The notes below the pieces were generated by a model that was not told where the DNA came from, did no database searches, and was given only the letters and a program-made list of their open reading frames with translations. Shown here piece after piece: positions 9,038-17,997 of a stretch of 64,000 nucleotides of DNA (within the stretch, counting starts at the first letter, position 1; the number at the start of each line of letters is the position of its first letter). Both the position numbers and the translations under genes were made by a program. The stretch is from JBMYRH01 sp049602155 (GTDB lineage Bacteria > Myxococcota_A > UBA9042 > PHBI01 > JBMYRH01), in contig JBMYRH010000005.1 in NCBI GenBank assembly GCA_049602155.1, forward strand, positions 248,001 to 312,000, given 5' to 3'.

Positions 9038-9475
9038 ATGACGTCCTACACTGTCTTGACCGCTGTCGCCATGCTGCTGTCCGTGAGTGAGCCGCCGCCC
9101 CCAGTTGCGTCCCTCTCATGGTCACGCCCGTCGCCTGGCGCTTCGATCACGATAGACGCTGTGCCCGCAGGGACTGATATGGCCCTCGCGCAGGCCGATG
9201 TGGAGGCGACAGCCACTTTGCTCGATGCGATCCGAACGCTGAAACCTCACGTGGTCTGGCGGGCGATCCAATGGCGTGGTGGGCGCATGACTGTCACGAT
9301 GGTCGCAGACAGCGCGATCCACGCGAACGTGGCGACGTTGGCGTTGAGGCGCCAATTCCCGGGACGGAGCACCGCTGGCACTGGGATTCGACAGGCGCGC
9401 CGCGCTGTGTTGAAGGGATACAGCTGGGATGTTCACTTCGTAATCGCCGCCCGTCGCATGGTCCCAGTGCGATGA
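9038..9475 (+). CDS. Small protein with N-terminal hydrophobic segment, unknown
   Basis: About 145 residues starting MTSYTVLTAVAMLLSV, which could be a signal peptide or anchor. An upstream in-frame start at 8921 would overlap mtnC on the opposite strand, so I prefer 9038. The rest (DVEATATLLDAIRTLKP, WRGGRMTVTMVADS, VATLALRRQF) suggests an alpha/beta domain reminiscent of periplasmic PilN/GspL-like folds, but the resemblance is too weak for assignment. It lies 40 bases before a membrane protein on the same strand and probably shares its transcript. Confidence 0.6.
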   Translation: MTSYTVLTAVAMLLSVSEPPPPVASLSWSRPSPGASITIDAVPAGTDMALAQADVEATATLLDAIRTLKPHVVWRAIQWRGGRMTVTMVADSAIHANVATLALRRQFPGRSTAGTGIRQARRAVLKGYSWDVHFVIAARRMVPVR

Positions 9476-9515
9476 GTGAAATGGATGGCGGTGCTTTGCT
9501 GTTCCACCGCATGTC

Positions 9516-10148
9516 ATGAAACTTCTCCTCACATGGTTGCCTCTGCCGATCACCGTCGTGGCGACGTCCACCCTCGGCGCCGTGCTGGGTTACGCGTCCA
9601 GTGAGATTTACGTCATCGGCCTCGCGGCCTTGACGATGGGGTTGACTGCAGGGGCGGTCGTCTCCGTAGTCTCTCTATTGGCGGTCGGCTCTCTCGTGCC
9701 GCGGGCATGGCTCTGTGCCGGCCTCGGCGTGCTCTCGGGGTGGCTGGTGCTTCAAGGCGCGGAGGACGCAGCCTTTCAGGCGCACTGGCGGCAGGATTAC
9801 GCTGCGGCTCAGCAAGCCGCCGCGGGGGTTGATCCGGGTGCGGGTTTAGGTGCAGACGAGCAGGCCTTCTACAGCGAGGGCGCGGACAGTGCGCTCGACG
9901 CACAAGTCGTAGCGGTCTCTGGCGTAGGCGGCGCGTCAGGGCGATGGCTGTTCCGTGCGGAGTCCGGCGTCCGGTTATTGGGCCCAGCCCGCGGTGGGCG
10001 TGGGTTACCGGTCGGTCGCGTCGGGGCCATGATTTGGTCGATTTTGGAGATCTTGTTGGCGCTCTTAGTCGCGCAGAGGCTCCTGAGCCGCGTGAAAGAG
10101 GCGTTGAGCCAGCAAGCGGAGAGTGAGAGAGGCCTCGACGAATTTTGA
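9516..10148 (+). CDS. Multi-pass membrane protein, unknown
   Basis: A 210-residue protein with hydrophobic segments at about residues 5-25, 33-58, 60-80 and 172-192. A hydrophilic, Ala/Gln/Gly-rich region lies between the third and fourth segments. The tail is charged (SRVKEALSQQAESERGLDEF). No recognised family. The end overlaps the possible GTG start of the pseudokinase gene, so the two are likely translated from one message. Confidence 0.65.
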   Translation: MKLLLTWLPLPITVVATSTLGAVLGYASSEIYVIGLAALTMGLTAGAVVSVVSLLAVGSLVPRAWLCAGLGVLSGWLVLQGAEDAAFQAHWRQDYAAAQQAAAGVDPGAGLGADEQAFYSEGADSALDAQVVAVSGVGGASGRWLFRAESGVRLLGPARGGRGLPVGRVGAMIWSILEILLALLVAQRLLSRVKEALSQQAESERGLDEF

Positions 10149-11127
10149 CGAATTGTCGATTCCACTGGATCCAAGAGGTATGGCTGGAGAACTCCAAGGA
10201 CTCGGAAGGTGGCGTCTACTCGATGTATGCGCCGATGGTGAATTTGCCACGATCTACCGCGCTCGAGCGGCAGATGCGGGGGCCACAGAGCAGTCGCTTG
10301 CGCTGAAGGTCGTCCGCAGTGAATCACTCCACGATGAGCTTGAGTCAGATGCGTTTGAGAAGCGCACAAAGCGGGCGGTAGCCCTCTCTGATACAGCGGC
10401 ACATCGGGCGATCGTGCGGGTCCGTGAGTACGGCGAGGTCGATGGGCGAGGCTGGGCCTCAATGGAGCTCGTCGATGGGATCTCTCTGGACCGAATCGGG
10501 GCGAAGCGCAGTCGCGGGCGCCTACCTGTCGAGGGTGCCGTTGTCGTGCTCCGTGAGCTTTTAGAGGCCCTAGATGCGGCGCTCAACTGCCGCAACCCGA
10601 CCTCTCACGGCCGCCTCGGTCGCTCTCATATCCTCATCGACGTCGATGGCTCCATACGCCTCATTGGCTTTGGTGCAGCGGATTATGAGCGCGCGGATCT
10701 CTTGGCGGTGGGGCGGTTAGCGAACCAGATCGCGAAGTCTTGGCCTTCCGAGGTCGATGCTTGGATCGACCAACTTACCGATGATGAGGCTCCGTTTGCT
10801 TCAGCAGGCGAGGCCCTTGAGGCGTTCCCCATGCAGGCCTTCGAGGTCGATGTCCTCGAGAAGGGGCAAAAGGCGCTGGGGCGCTTGGTTGTCCGCGAGC
10901 GCAAGAAAGCAGAACGAGCGGCAGCAAAGGCCCTTGAGAGCGCGGAGGAAGAGGCGATTGAGACCGAGAGCCCCTCGGACGACGCGGGCGAACCGAGCGA
11001 ACCGGACGCCCCTGTGGTGGACCACGCCTACGGCGCGACCATCCGCCAAGCGCGAGGCGTCATGTGGGCGTGCGCCGCGTTGGTCTTCCTCGCGGTGACC
11101 GTGGAGCTGCTGCGCTTCGGTGGTTAG
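10123..11127 (+). CDS. Membrane-anchored protein-kinase-like protein (probable pseudokinase)
   Basis: A 334-residue protein with a Ser/Thr-kinase-like fold at about residues 25-230. It shows the beta-3 strand LALKVV with Lys62, and EYGEVDGRGWASMELVDG at the hinge. The catalytic loop reads HGRLGRSHILID, with Arg in place of the HRD Asp, and the DFG position reads IGFG, so both catalytic acidic residues are absent. A charged Lys/Ala/Glu-rich linker (about 250-305) leads to one C-terminal membrane helix (about 312-332). The kinase domain is therefore expected on the cytoplasmic side. Probable role: binding or scaffolding, not phosphotransfer. Start uncertain: GTG 10123, TTG 10153 or ATG 10180. 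Confidence 0.7.
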   Translation: MREASTNFDELSIPLDPRGMAGELQGLGRWRLLDVCADGEFATIYRARAADAGATEQSLALKVVRSESLHDELESDAFEKRTKRAVALSDTAAHRAIVRVREYGEVDGRGWASMELVDGISLDRIGAKRSRGRLPVEGAVVVLRELLEALDAALNCRNPTSHGRLGRSHILIDVDGSIRLIGFGAADYERADLLAVGRLANQIAKSWPSEVDAWIDQLTDDEAPFASAGEALEAFPMQAFEVDVLEKGQKALGRLVVRERKKAERAAAKALESAEEEAIETESPSDDAGEPSEPDAPVVDHAYGATIRQARGVMWACAALVFLAVTVELLRFGG

Positions 11128-11137
11128 GCGCTTAGCC

Positions 11138-12481
11138 CTACCAAGGGGCTTGAGGCGACTCTGCCATTGTGGCTTCGATCGCATCGACGGTCTTGGGGCA
11201 GGCGTCGGTGAGGACGAGCGGCGCGTCTGAGGTCACGACGACGTCGTCCTCGATGCGTATCCCGATGCCACGAAAGCGCTCTGGCGCCTTGTCATCATCC
11301 TCTGCGATGTAGAGCCCCGGCTCGACGGTCATGACCATGCCGGGCTCGAGCGCGCGCGAGCGGTTGTTCGTCTTGTAGTCCCCGACGTCATGGACATCCA
11401 TGCCGAGCCAGTGACCGGTGCCGTGCATGTAGTACCGCTTGTAGGCGTCGCTGGCGATGAGCTCGTCGACATCACCCTCAAGGAGGCCGATCTCGACCAT
11501 GCCTTTCGTGAGCGCCTTTACAGAGGCTTGGTGGACATCATCGACGGTGTAGCCCGGTCGGGTGCAGGCGATGCTCGCCATTTGGGCATCGAGCACGACC
11601 TGATAGACGGCGCGTTGCGCGTCTGTGAAGCGACCATCCGCGGGGAAGGTGCGCGTGACGTCTGCGGTGTAGTAGTTCGCCTCGGCGCCTGCGTCGATCA
11701 AGAGCAGGCCCCCTGCGGGGATGCTCTGGTTGTTCTCGTTGTAGTGAAGGATCGTGGCGTTGGTGCCGCCTGCGACGATGCAGGGGTAGCCGTTTCGCGG
11801 TGAGCCCATGACGCGGAAGGTGCCCTCAATGACAGCCTGCACCGCGCGTTCGTTCATGCCGGGCTTGAGGGCCCGCATCGCTGCTGTATGTGCCGCGACC
11901 GTGATGTCCGCGGCGCCTTGCATGAGCTCGATCTCGCGCTCGGACTTGAAGAGGCGCATCTCATGGACCAAGGGGCCTACGTCGAGGACCGTCGTGGGAC
12001 CAGATGGGACCTTGCGCTTCTTGCCCCGAAACTTGGTCATCAGCCGCAGCACGAGGGGATCGACGTTAGGGTGTGCGCCTAGGGCGTAGACGAGCACGTC
12101 CCGCCCGGAGAGCGCGCTCTCGACCGCTTGAGCGAGCTCGGCGGTAGGGCGGGCGGCGTCGGCACCGTACTCCGAGACGGCACCCTCAACCCCGGCCCGG
12201 CGTCCATCCCAGATCTCGCGCTCACGGTCTTTGGGGCGCACGACCATCTCAAAGCTGTGCCCCTCATCGTCGCGCTTCAACACGCCGAGGGACTCGGGCT
12301 CTTCAAACCCGGTCAGGTAAAAAAGATCGCTGTCTTGTCGATACTCGTGGTCGACGTCGTTGTTCCGATTGGCGATCGGTGCGGAGGGGAACAGCGCCAC
12401 GCTGCCCGGGGGCATGAGGGTTGCCAGGCGCGCACGTCGCTCGGCAAAAATAGCGCGGTTGGTATCGCTGAGTGTGGTCAT
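11138..12481 (-). CDS. pepP: Xaa-Pro aminopeptidase (M24B)
   Basis: A dinuclear metal aminopeptidase that removes the N-terminal residue before proline. The 447 residues fit PepP. The N-terminal creatinase-like domain includes NNDVDHEYRQDSDLFYLTGF. The pita-bread domain shows the metal ligands in LLIDAGAE and TADVTRTFP (two Asp), HGTGHWLGMDVHD (His), VEPGLY (Glu) and GIRIEDD (Glu). The start has GGAGG upstream. It is divergent from the leucine-degradation operon, with 168 bases between the starts. Confidence 0.94.
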   Translation of the reverse strand: MTTLSDTNRAIFAERRARLATLMPPGSVALFPSAPIANRNNDVDHEYRQDSDLFYLTGFEEPESLGVLKRDDEGHSFEMVVRPKDREREIWDGRRAGVEGAVSEYGADAARPTAELAQAVESALSGRDVLVYALGAHPNVDPLVLRLMTKFRGKKRKVPSGPTTVLDVGPLVHEMRLFKSEREIELMQGAADITVAAHTAAMRALKPGMNERAVQAVIEGTFRVMGSPRNGYPCIVAGGTNATILHYNENNQSIPAGGLLLIDAGAEANYYTADVTRTFPADGRFTDAQRAVYQVVLDAQMASIACTRPGYTVDDVHQASVKALTKGMVEIGLLEGDVDELIASDAYKRYYMHGTGHWLGMDVHDVGDYKTNNRSRALEPGMVMTVEPGLYIAEDDDKAPERFRGIGIRIEDDVVVTSDAPLVLTDACPKTVDAIEATMAESPQAPW

Positions 12482-12500
12482 GAGGTCCTCCGTCTCGTGG

Positions 12501-12526
12501 GGCGAGGCACATTCTGCCTCGTCGCC
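12501..12526. promoter_or_regulatory. Inverted repeat between pepP and the leu-degradation operon
   Basis: GGCGAGGCA and TGCCTCGTCGCC pair with one bulged base around a 5-base loop. The element lies 20-45 bases upstream of the pepP start and about 125 bases upstream of liuB. It could be an operator or a hairpin in the pepP leader. Function is inferred only from position. Confidence 0.3.
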
Positions 12527-12649
12527 CGGGACGTTAGCCGGTTCGATAGGTACCCTTCAAGATCCGATATTGCTCGCACGGATGCGCGCGAGCCTTGCGC
12601 GCCGTCGAGCGGCGTTGGTATGACGTTGGAGCTTTCAAAGGGAGAGGGC

Positions 12650-14251
12650 ATGGAGCGGCTTAAGACCCAAGTGGATAGTGGCGGTGACGCCTATGCCGAG
12701 AACGTCGCTGCGATGCAGGCGCTCGTCACGGACCTCTCAGATCGCCGGAACAAGGTTCGGGAGGGAGGCCGTGGGGTCGCGCGCCAGCGTGAACTCGGTA
12801 AGCTACCCGTGCGTGAGCGGCTGGATCTCGTGCTGGACCCGGGCACACCTTTTTTAGAGATTGGTGGTCTCGCCGCGTGGGAGATGTACGACGGCTCAGC
12901 CCCCTCGGCGGGGATGGTCGCAGGGGTCGGTATGATCTCTGGCACCGAGTGCATGATCGTCGCGAACGATGCCTCGGTGAAAGGGGGGACGTACTTCCCC
13001 GTGACGGTGAAGAAGCACCTCCGTGCCCAAGAGATAGCGTTGGCGAATCACTTGCCATGCGTCTACTTGGTGGACTCTGGCGGGGCGTTCTTACCGCTTC
13101 AGGCCGAGGTCTTTCCAGACCGCGAGCACTTCGGGCGCATCTTCTTCAACCAAGCGAACCTCTCCGCCCATGACATCCCACAGATCGCTGTGGTGATGGG
13201 CTCCTGCACAGCAGGTGGCGCCTATGTACCCGCCATGAGCGATGAGGCGATCATCGTGAAGGAGCAAGGCACGATCTTCCTCGGCGGACCTCCGCTCGTG
13301 AAGGCGGCGACCGGTGAAGTGGTCAGCGCGGAGGATCTTGGGGGCGCTGATGTCCACACTCGGATCTCGGGCGTCGCAGATCACTTCGCGACCGACGACC
13401 GAGATGCGCTGCGCCAAGTGCGCCAGATTGTGGCGACCTTGAATAGGCCTAAGCGGGTCACGATGGCGCTGCAGGCCCCCGAGGCGCCGGCTTACGATCC
13501 GAGTGAACTGTACGGTGTCATCCCGGCTGACCGACGGATCCCGTACGACGTACGAGAGGTGATAGCGCGAATTGTGGATGGCAGTCGCTTCGCCGAATTC
13601 AAGGCGCGCTATGCGCCGACGGTGGTGTGTGGGTTTGCCCACATCCATGGGTACCCTGTGGGGATTATCGCCAACAACGGCGTCCTCTTCAGCGAGTCAG
13701 CCCTGAAGACGACGCACTTCATCGAGCTGTGCTGCAAACGGAAGATCCCGCTGGTGTTCTTGCAGAACATCACCGGCTTCATGGTCGGCCGTGAATACGA
13801 GAACAAGGGCATCGCCAAGGACGGGGCGAAGATGGTGCACGCGGTCGCGACCGCCAATGTGCCGCGCTTTACCGTCATCATCGGCGGTTCCTACGGGGCC
13901 GGTAACTACGGCATGTGTGGTCGCGCCTACGATCCCCGCTTCATGTGGACGTGGCCTAACTCGCGCATCAGCGTGATGGGTGGTGAGCAGGCTGCAGGTG
14001 TGCTCGCGACCGTGAAAGAAGATCAGCTCGCCCGACGTGGCCAGCCTTGGTCGGACGCTGAGCGTGACGCATACAAGGCACCAATCCTTGAGAAGTACGA
14101 GCGGGAAGGAAGCCCCTACTACGCTACGGCGCGCCTTTGGGACGACGGCATCATCGATCCAGCAGATACGCGCAACGTGTTGGCGTTGTCGATCTCGGCG
14201 AGCCTCAACGCGCCCATCCCTGATTGGCGCCCTGGCGTCTTCCGCATGTGA
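12650..14251 (+). CDS. liuB: Methylcrotonyl-CoA carboxylase, carboxyltransferase (beta) subunit
   Basis: Transfers CO2 from carboxybiotin to 3-methylcrotonyl-CoA in leucine catabolism. The 533 residues and sequence landmarks match MCC beta: RERLDLVLDPGTPFLE near the N-terminus, CYLVDSGGAFLPLQ-type acyl-CoA site (VYLVDSGGAFLPLQAEVFP), SCTAGGAYVPAMSDE, GTIFLGGPPLVKAATGE, and NNGVLFSESALK with FLQNITGFMVG in the C-terminal half. The open frame extends upstream to 12128, antisense to pepP. ATG 12650 with AAAGGGAGAGGG just upstream gives the family-length protein. First gene of the operon. Confidence 0.93.
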   Translation: MERLKTQVDSGGDAYAENVAAMQALVTDLSDRRNKVREGGRGVARQRELGKLPVRERLDLVLDPGTPFLEIGGLAAWEMYDGSAPSAGMVAGVGMISGTECMIVANDASVKGGTYFPVTVKKHLRAQEIALANHLPCVYLVDSGGAFLPLQAEVFPDREHFGRIFFNQANLSAHDIPQIAVVMGSCTAGGAYVPAMSDEAIIVKEQGTIFLGGPPLVKAATGEVVSAEDLGGADVHTRISGVADHFATDDRDALRQVRQIVATLNRPKRVTMALQAPEAPAYDPSELYGVIPADRRIPYDVREVIARIVDGSRFAEFKARYAPTVVCGFAHIHGYPVGIIANNGVLFSESALKTTHFIELCCKRKIPLVFLQNITGFMVGREYENKGIAKDGAKMVHAVATANVPRFTVIIGGSYGAGNYGMCGRAYDPRFMWTWPNSRISVMGGEQAAGVLATVKEDQLARRGQPWSDAERDAYKAPILEKYEREGSPYYATARLWDDGIIDPADTRNVLALSISASLNAPIPDWRPGVFRM

Positions 14252-14259
14252 GCAGTGTG

Positions 14260-15084
14260 ATGTCCTCTACGACTTCTACAGGCCAGTTTGAGCACCTAGA
14301 GGTGCGCCAAGAGGGCGCCGTGGTCCGCGTGATCATGAACCGCCCCGACGTTCACAATGCGTTCAATCAGCGTGTGATCGAGGAGCTGAACGCCGCCTTT
14401 CAGTGGGTTCAAGACGAGGCCACGTGCCGTGTGGTCGTCTTGGCGGGGCAGGGGCGCAGCTTTTGCGCAGGAGCCGACCTCGCTTGGATGCGGTCGATGG
14501 CCGACTACAGCGACGCCGAGAACGTGCGCGATGCACGTGAGTTGGCTGGGCTCTTTCGACGCATCGATGGATGCCGGGTGCCCGTGATTGGGCGCATCCA
14601 AGGCGCCGCCATCGGCGGCGGGGCAGGGCTCGTCGCGTGCTGTGATATCCCCATCGCCGCGGCCCGCGCGAAGTTCGGGTTCTCGGAGGTGCGCCTTGGG
14701 ATCGCCCCCGCGGTCATCTCCCCCTTCGTGATGGCCAAGATCGGACGTGGGGCAGCCCGTGAACTCTTCGTCACAGGCAGCCGTTTCGACGCTGCTCGTG
14801 CGCTGCATATCGGCCTCGTGAATCACGTCGTCCCCGATGAGGAGGCCCTCGATCTCGCGGTCGATGAGGCGATCAACGGGGTCCTTCAAGGTGCACCTGC
14901 GGCGGTGACAGCCTGCAAAGACCTCGCTCGTATGGTCGGTCAAATGCAGCCGAAAGAGGCCTTCGAGTCGACGGCGCGGCTGATCGCTCAGCTTCGGGCC
15001 GCACCAGAAGGTCAAGAGGGGATGGCTGCCTTTTTAGAGCGCCGTCGTCCCTCATGGGCTCAAGAACCAGGAGAGAGCAAGTGA
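14260..15084 (+). CDS. liuC: Enoyl-CoA hydratase family, probable methylglutaconyl-CoA hydratase
   Basis: A crotonase-fold protein of about 274 residues. The oxyanion-hole segments are SFCAGADLAWM and GAAIGGGAGLVACCDI; the catalytic-Glu region is FSEVRLGIAPAVIS. Position between the MCC subunits strongly suggests hydration of 3-methylglutaconyl-CoA to HMG-CoA. The start ATG lies 8 bases after the liuB stop. Its stop overlaps the GTG of the next gene (GTGA). Specificity is inferred from context and not from residues. Confidence 0.9.
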   Translation: MSSTTSTGQFEHLEVRQEGAVVRVIMNRPDVHNAFNQRVIEELNAAFQWVQDEATCRVVVLAGQGRSFCAGADLAWMRSMADYSDAENVRDARELAGLFRRIDGCRVPVIGRIQGAAIGGGAGLVACCDIPIAAARAKFGFSEVRLGIAPAVISPFVMAKIGRGAARELFVTGSRFDAARALHIGLVNHVVPDEEALDLAVDEAINGVLQGAPAAVTACKDLARMVGQMQPKEAFESTARLIAQLRAAPEGQEGMAAFLERRRPSWAQEPGESK

Positions 15085-16583
15085 AGCGGGTCTTGATCGC
15101 AAACCGAGGTGAGATCGCGGTGCGTATCGCGCGCAGCTGCCATGCCCTTGGTATGGAGACGGTCGCTGTGGTCTCTGAGGCAGATCGCGATGCACTGCAC
15201 GGACGCGTCATGACGCATGTGGTGTGCATTGGGCCGGCAGAGGCCTCTGCGAGTTATCTGCGGGTCGAGGCTATCCTCGACGCAGCCAAGCAGGCCGGGG
15301 CCGATGCCATCCACCCTGGCTATGGGTTCCTTAGTGAGAATACCGGCTTTGCCCGTGCAGTCGTCGAGGCAGGGTTGACCTGGATCGGCCCATCTCCTGA
15401 GGCGATCGACGCCATGGGCAGCAAGATCGCGGCGCGCGCAGCGATGATGGCGGCGGGGGTGCCTGTGGTCCCAGGCGCCGATGCACCAGAGGAGCCTGAG
15501 GCGCTCTTGGCGGCTGGCGACGCGCTCGGCTACCCCATCCTCGTGAAGGCCTCGGCGGGCGGCGGGGGCAAGGGGATGCGCGCCGTTCATGAGCGGGAGT
15601 CGCTCTTGGCGGCGGTCGCGGGTGCGCGTCGCGAGGCTGCGGCTGCGTTCGCTGATGACACTGTGTACATGGAGAAGCTCTTACTCCGTCCCCGTCATGT
15701 CGAGGTTCAGATCTTTGGTGACACTCACGGGAGTGTCGTTCACTTGCTGGAGCGCGAGTGCTCGATTCAGCGGCGGCACCAGAAGGTCCTTGAGGAGTGC
15801 CCATCACCCGCCTTGGCGGACTCGCTGCGCCAACGAATGGGCCAGGCTGCGGTCGATGCCGGGGCGGCTGTGGATTATGTCGGGGCGGGGACAGTCGAGT
15901 TCATGCTCACCGAGGACAATGACTTTTACTTCCTTGAGATGAACACGCGGCTCCAGGTGGAGCACCCGGTCACGGAAGAGGTGCTCGGTGTGGACCTCGT
16001 CGCGGCGCAACTCAGCGTGGCGCAGGGGCATCCTCTGCCCTGGACGCAAGAGGAGCTAGAGCCTCGTGGGCACGCCATTGAGGTGCGCCTCTATGCCGAG
16101 GACGCCAGTCGAGGGTTTCTCCCCGCGACCGGCACACTCACACGCTACGTGGTGCCGAACGGCCCTGGCATTCGACATGACGCCGGCGTTGAGGAGGGCA
16201 GTGAGGTCTCCCACCATTACGATCCCATGCTCGCCAAGCTGATCGTCAGTGGGCCTGATAGGGCGCAAGCGATCGGGCGTCTCCGAGCAGCCTTAAATGA
16301 GTGGACCATTCACGGCGTGGTGACAAACCTGCCGTTCCTTCAAAAGCTGGTGTGCCATCCTGCCTTTATGGCGGGGGAGACCCACACGGGCTTCATCGCA
16401 GAGCACTTCCCGGACGGTGTCGCGGCGGATGAGACTCCCTCTGATGCTGCCCTTGTGGCGTTGGCGTTGGCCGAGTTGCTCGGTGACGGCAGCGGCGGAG
16501 GCCTTGCAGAGGGAGGCGGTGACAGCCTCGCCGACCGCTTCTCGCCTTGGCGGAGTTTGACGGGCTGGCGAGGTGCAAGATGA
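15081..16583 (+). CDS. liuD: Methylcrotonyl-CoA carboxylase alpha: biotin carboxylase part
   Basis: ATP-dependent carboxylation of biotin. The N-terminus KRVLIANRGEIAVRI, the ATP-grasp glycine loop KASAGGGGKGM, ECSIQRRHQK and EMNTRLQVEHPVTE identify a biotin carboxylase. The GTG start at 15081 overlaps the liuC stop and has AGGAGAG upstream. The protein ends after 500 residues at SPWRSLTGWRGAR. This is just where an ordinary 640-670 residue MCC alpha continues through GWRxN into its biotin-carrier domain. The carrier domain is instead a separate, overlapping gene in the -1 frame. Confidence 0.92.
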   Translation: MKRVLIANRGEIAVRIARSCHALGMETVAVVSEADRDALHGRVMTHVVCIGPAEASASYLRVEAILDAAKQAGADAIHPGYGFLSENTGFARAVVEAGLTWIGPSPEAIDAMGSKIAARAAMMAAGVPVVPGADAPEEPEALLAAGDALGYPILVKASAGGGGKGMRAVHERESLLAAVAGARREAAAAFADDTVYMEKLLLRPRHVEVQIFGDTHGSVVHLLERECSIQRRHQKVLEECPSPALADSLRQRMGQAAVDAGAAVDYVGAGTVEFMLTEDNDFYFLEMNTRLQVEHPVTEEVLGVDLVAAQLSVAQGHPLPWTQEELEPRGHAIEVRLYAEDASRGFLPATGTLTRYVVPNGPGIRHDAGVEEGSEVSHHYDPMLAKLIVSGPDRAQAIGRLRAALNEWTIHGVVTNLPFLQKLVCHPAFMAGETHTGFIAEHFPDGVAADETPSDAALVALALAELLGDGSGGGLAEGGGDSLADRFSPWRSLTGWRGAR

Positions 16584-17083
16584 GCGGCGCTTGGCGAGTT
16601 AACGGTGAAGCTTTAGTCCTTGGTGCACGTGCGGACTCTCAGCGCGACGACGGCTTTGTGGTCACGGTAGGAGAGCGGGCACTGAACGTCACTGGCCGCT
16701 CGGCACCTGATGGGAGCCTCATCATCACGATGCCCGATGGTCAGAGGGTGATTGCGCGCGTGTCCCGTGATCCCTCCCAGGCTGGGACACGATGGATCAC
16801 CGTCGGCGACCAGACCTGGGTCGTGAAGGAAGCGGAGCTTGGGAGCTCCGGTGAAGATGACGCTGGCGGACTCGAGGCTCCAATGCCTGGCAAGGTGCTC
16901 AGCGTGGACGTCTCCGCCGGAGACACGGTCGAGGCTGGTGCTGTGTTGCTCGTCGTCGAGGCGATGAAGATGGAGCACGCGATTCGCGCACCTGGCGCCG
17001 GCAAAGTGACGGCCGTTCATGCGGGTGTCGGGGACATGGTCTCGCCTGGGAGCGCGCTGGTCGACTTCGAGGTCGGTGAATGA
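16580..17083 (+). CDS. Biotin carboxyl carrier protein of methylcrotonyl-CoA carboxylase (detached C-terminal part of MCC alpha)
   Basis: A 167-residue protein with the biotinylation motif VVEAMKMEHAI at about residues 130-140, preceded by APMPGKVLSVDVSAGD and followed by VGDMVSPGSALVDFE, a complete biotin/lipoyl-attachment domain. The N-terminal 95 residues (AWRVNG, GERALNVTG, DQTWVVKEAE) look like the linker (BT) domain of MCC alpha. The ATG sits in the stop of the preceding gene (ATGA). The pair is either a natural split with translational coupling or a frameshifted fusion gene. Confidence 0.9.
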   Translation: MSGAWRVNGEALVLGARADSQRDDGFVVTVGERALNVTGRSAPDGSLIITMPDGQRVIARVSRDPSQAGTRWITVGDQTWVVKEAELGSSGEDDAGGLEAPMPGKVLSVDVSAGDTVEAGAVLLVVEAMKMEHAIRAPGAGKVTAVHAGVGDMVSPGSALVDFEVGE

Positions 17084-17997
17084 CTCGTGTGCGTCTGACA
17101 GAGGTCGGCCCACGAGACGGACTTCAGAATGAGCAGGCTGAGATCTCGACTGCAGCAAAGATCGCCTTTGTTGACGCGCTCACTGCCGCTGGACACTCCC
17201 AGATCGAGGTCAGCAGCTTCGTGCGGCCGGACCGGATACCGGCCATGTCTGACGCAGAGGCTGTCTTTGACGGCATCTCGCGACGGGCAGGCGTGCGATA
17301 CATCGGGCTCGTGGCCAACGATCGAGGCCTAGAGCGGGCAATGACTGCCGAATGCGACACGATAGCGGTCTTCACCGCTGTCTCATCGCGCTTCGCCCTC
17401 GCGAACGTCGGTATGACCGTGGACGAGAGCTTAGAACGTTACGCTCAGCTGACGGCTGCCAGCCGCGCGGCAGGGGTCGCGGTGCGCGGCTACGTGAGCA
17501 CGATCTTTAAGTGCCCTTTCGGTGGCAAGATCGACCCCACAGACGTGCTGCGAGTGGCCCGTGAGCTGCTCGACATGGGCTGCTACGAAGTCAGCCTCGG
17601 CGATACGACGGGGGTCGGGACTCCCTCTGATGTCCGGAAGCTCCTAGATGTCGTCGTCCCTGAGCTGGGGACGGAGGTCATCGCTTTACACCTTCACGAC
17701 ACCTGGGGGATGGCCATCGCGAACGCCATGACGGGGCTCGAGTATGGCGTCCTACACTATGACGCGAGCGCTGGTGGTCTCGGAGGCTGCCCGTTCGCGA
17801 AGGGTGCGAGCGGCAACCTCGCGACGGAAGACATCCTCTACATGTTTGACGGGCTGGGGTACGACTCCGGAGTGGCATTGGACGCCGTCGTTGACGCGTC
17901 TGAGGCTTTGGCTGGAGCCCTAGACCACCCGCTCTCTAGCCGCGTACACGCAGCGCTAATGGCCCAACGGGCGGATGCCGGAGGCAAGTCATGCTGA
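17080..17997 (+). CDS. liuE: Hydroxymethylglutaryl-CoA lyase
   Basis: Cleaves HMG-CoA to acetoacetate and acetyl-CoA, the last step of leucine degradation. The 305 residues contain EVGPRDGLQNE (metal and catalytic Arg/Asp), SSFVRPDRIPAMSDA, LHLHDTWGMAIAN (two metal-binding His residues) and the family signature GGLGGCPFAKGASGNLATED with its active-site Cys. The start overlaps the preceding stop (ATGA). Confidence 0.94.
   Translation: MTRVRLTEVGPRDGLQNEQAEISTAAKIAFVDALTAAGHSQIEVSSFVRPDRIPAMSDAEAVFDGISRRAGVRYIGLVANDRGLERAMTAECDTIAVFTAVSSRFALANVGMTVDESLERYAQLTAASRAAGVAVRGYVSTIFKCPFGGKIDPTDVLRVARELLDMGCYEVSLGDTTGVGTPSDVRKLLDVVVPELGTEVIALHLHDTWGMAIANAMTGLEYGVLHYDASAGGLGGCPFAKGASGNLATEDILYMFDGLGYDSGVALDAVVDASEALAGALDHPLSSRVHAALMAQRADAGGKSC

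Noticed and set aside
12128..12649. N-terminal extension of liuB
   Set aside because: It runs antisense to pepP, is not conserved in MCC beta, and a strong ribosome binding site precedes ATG 12650.
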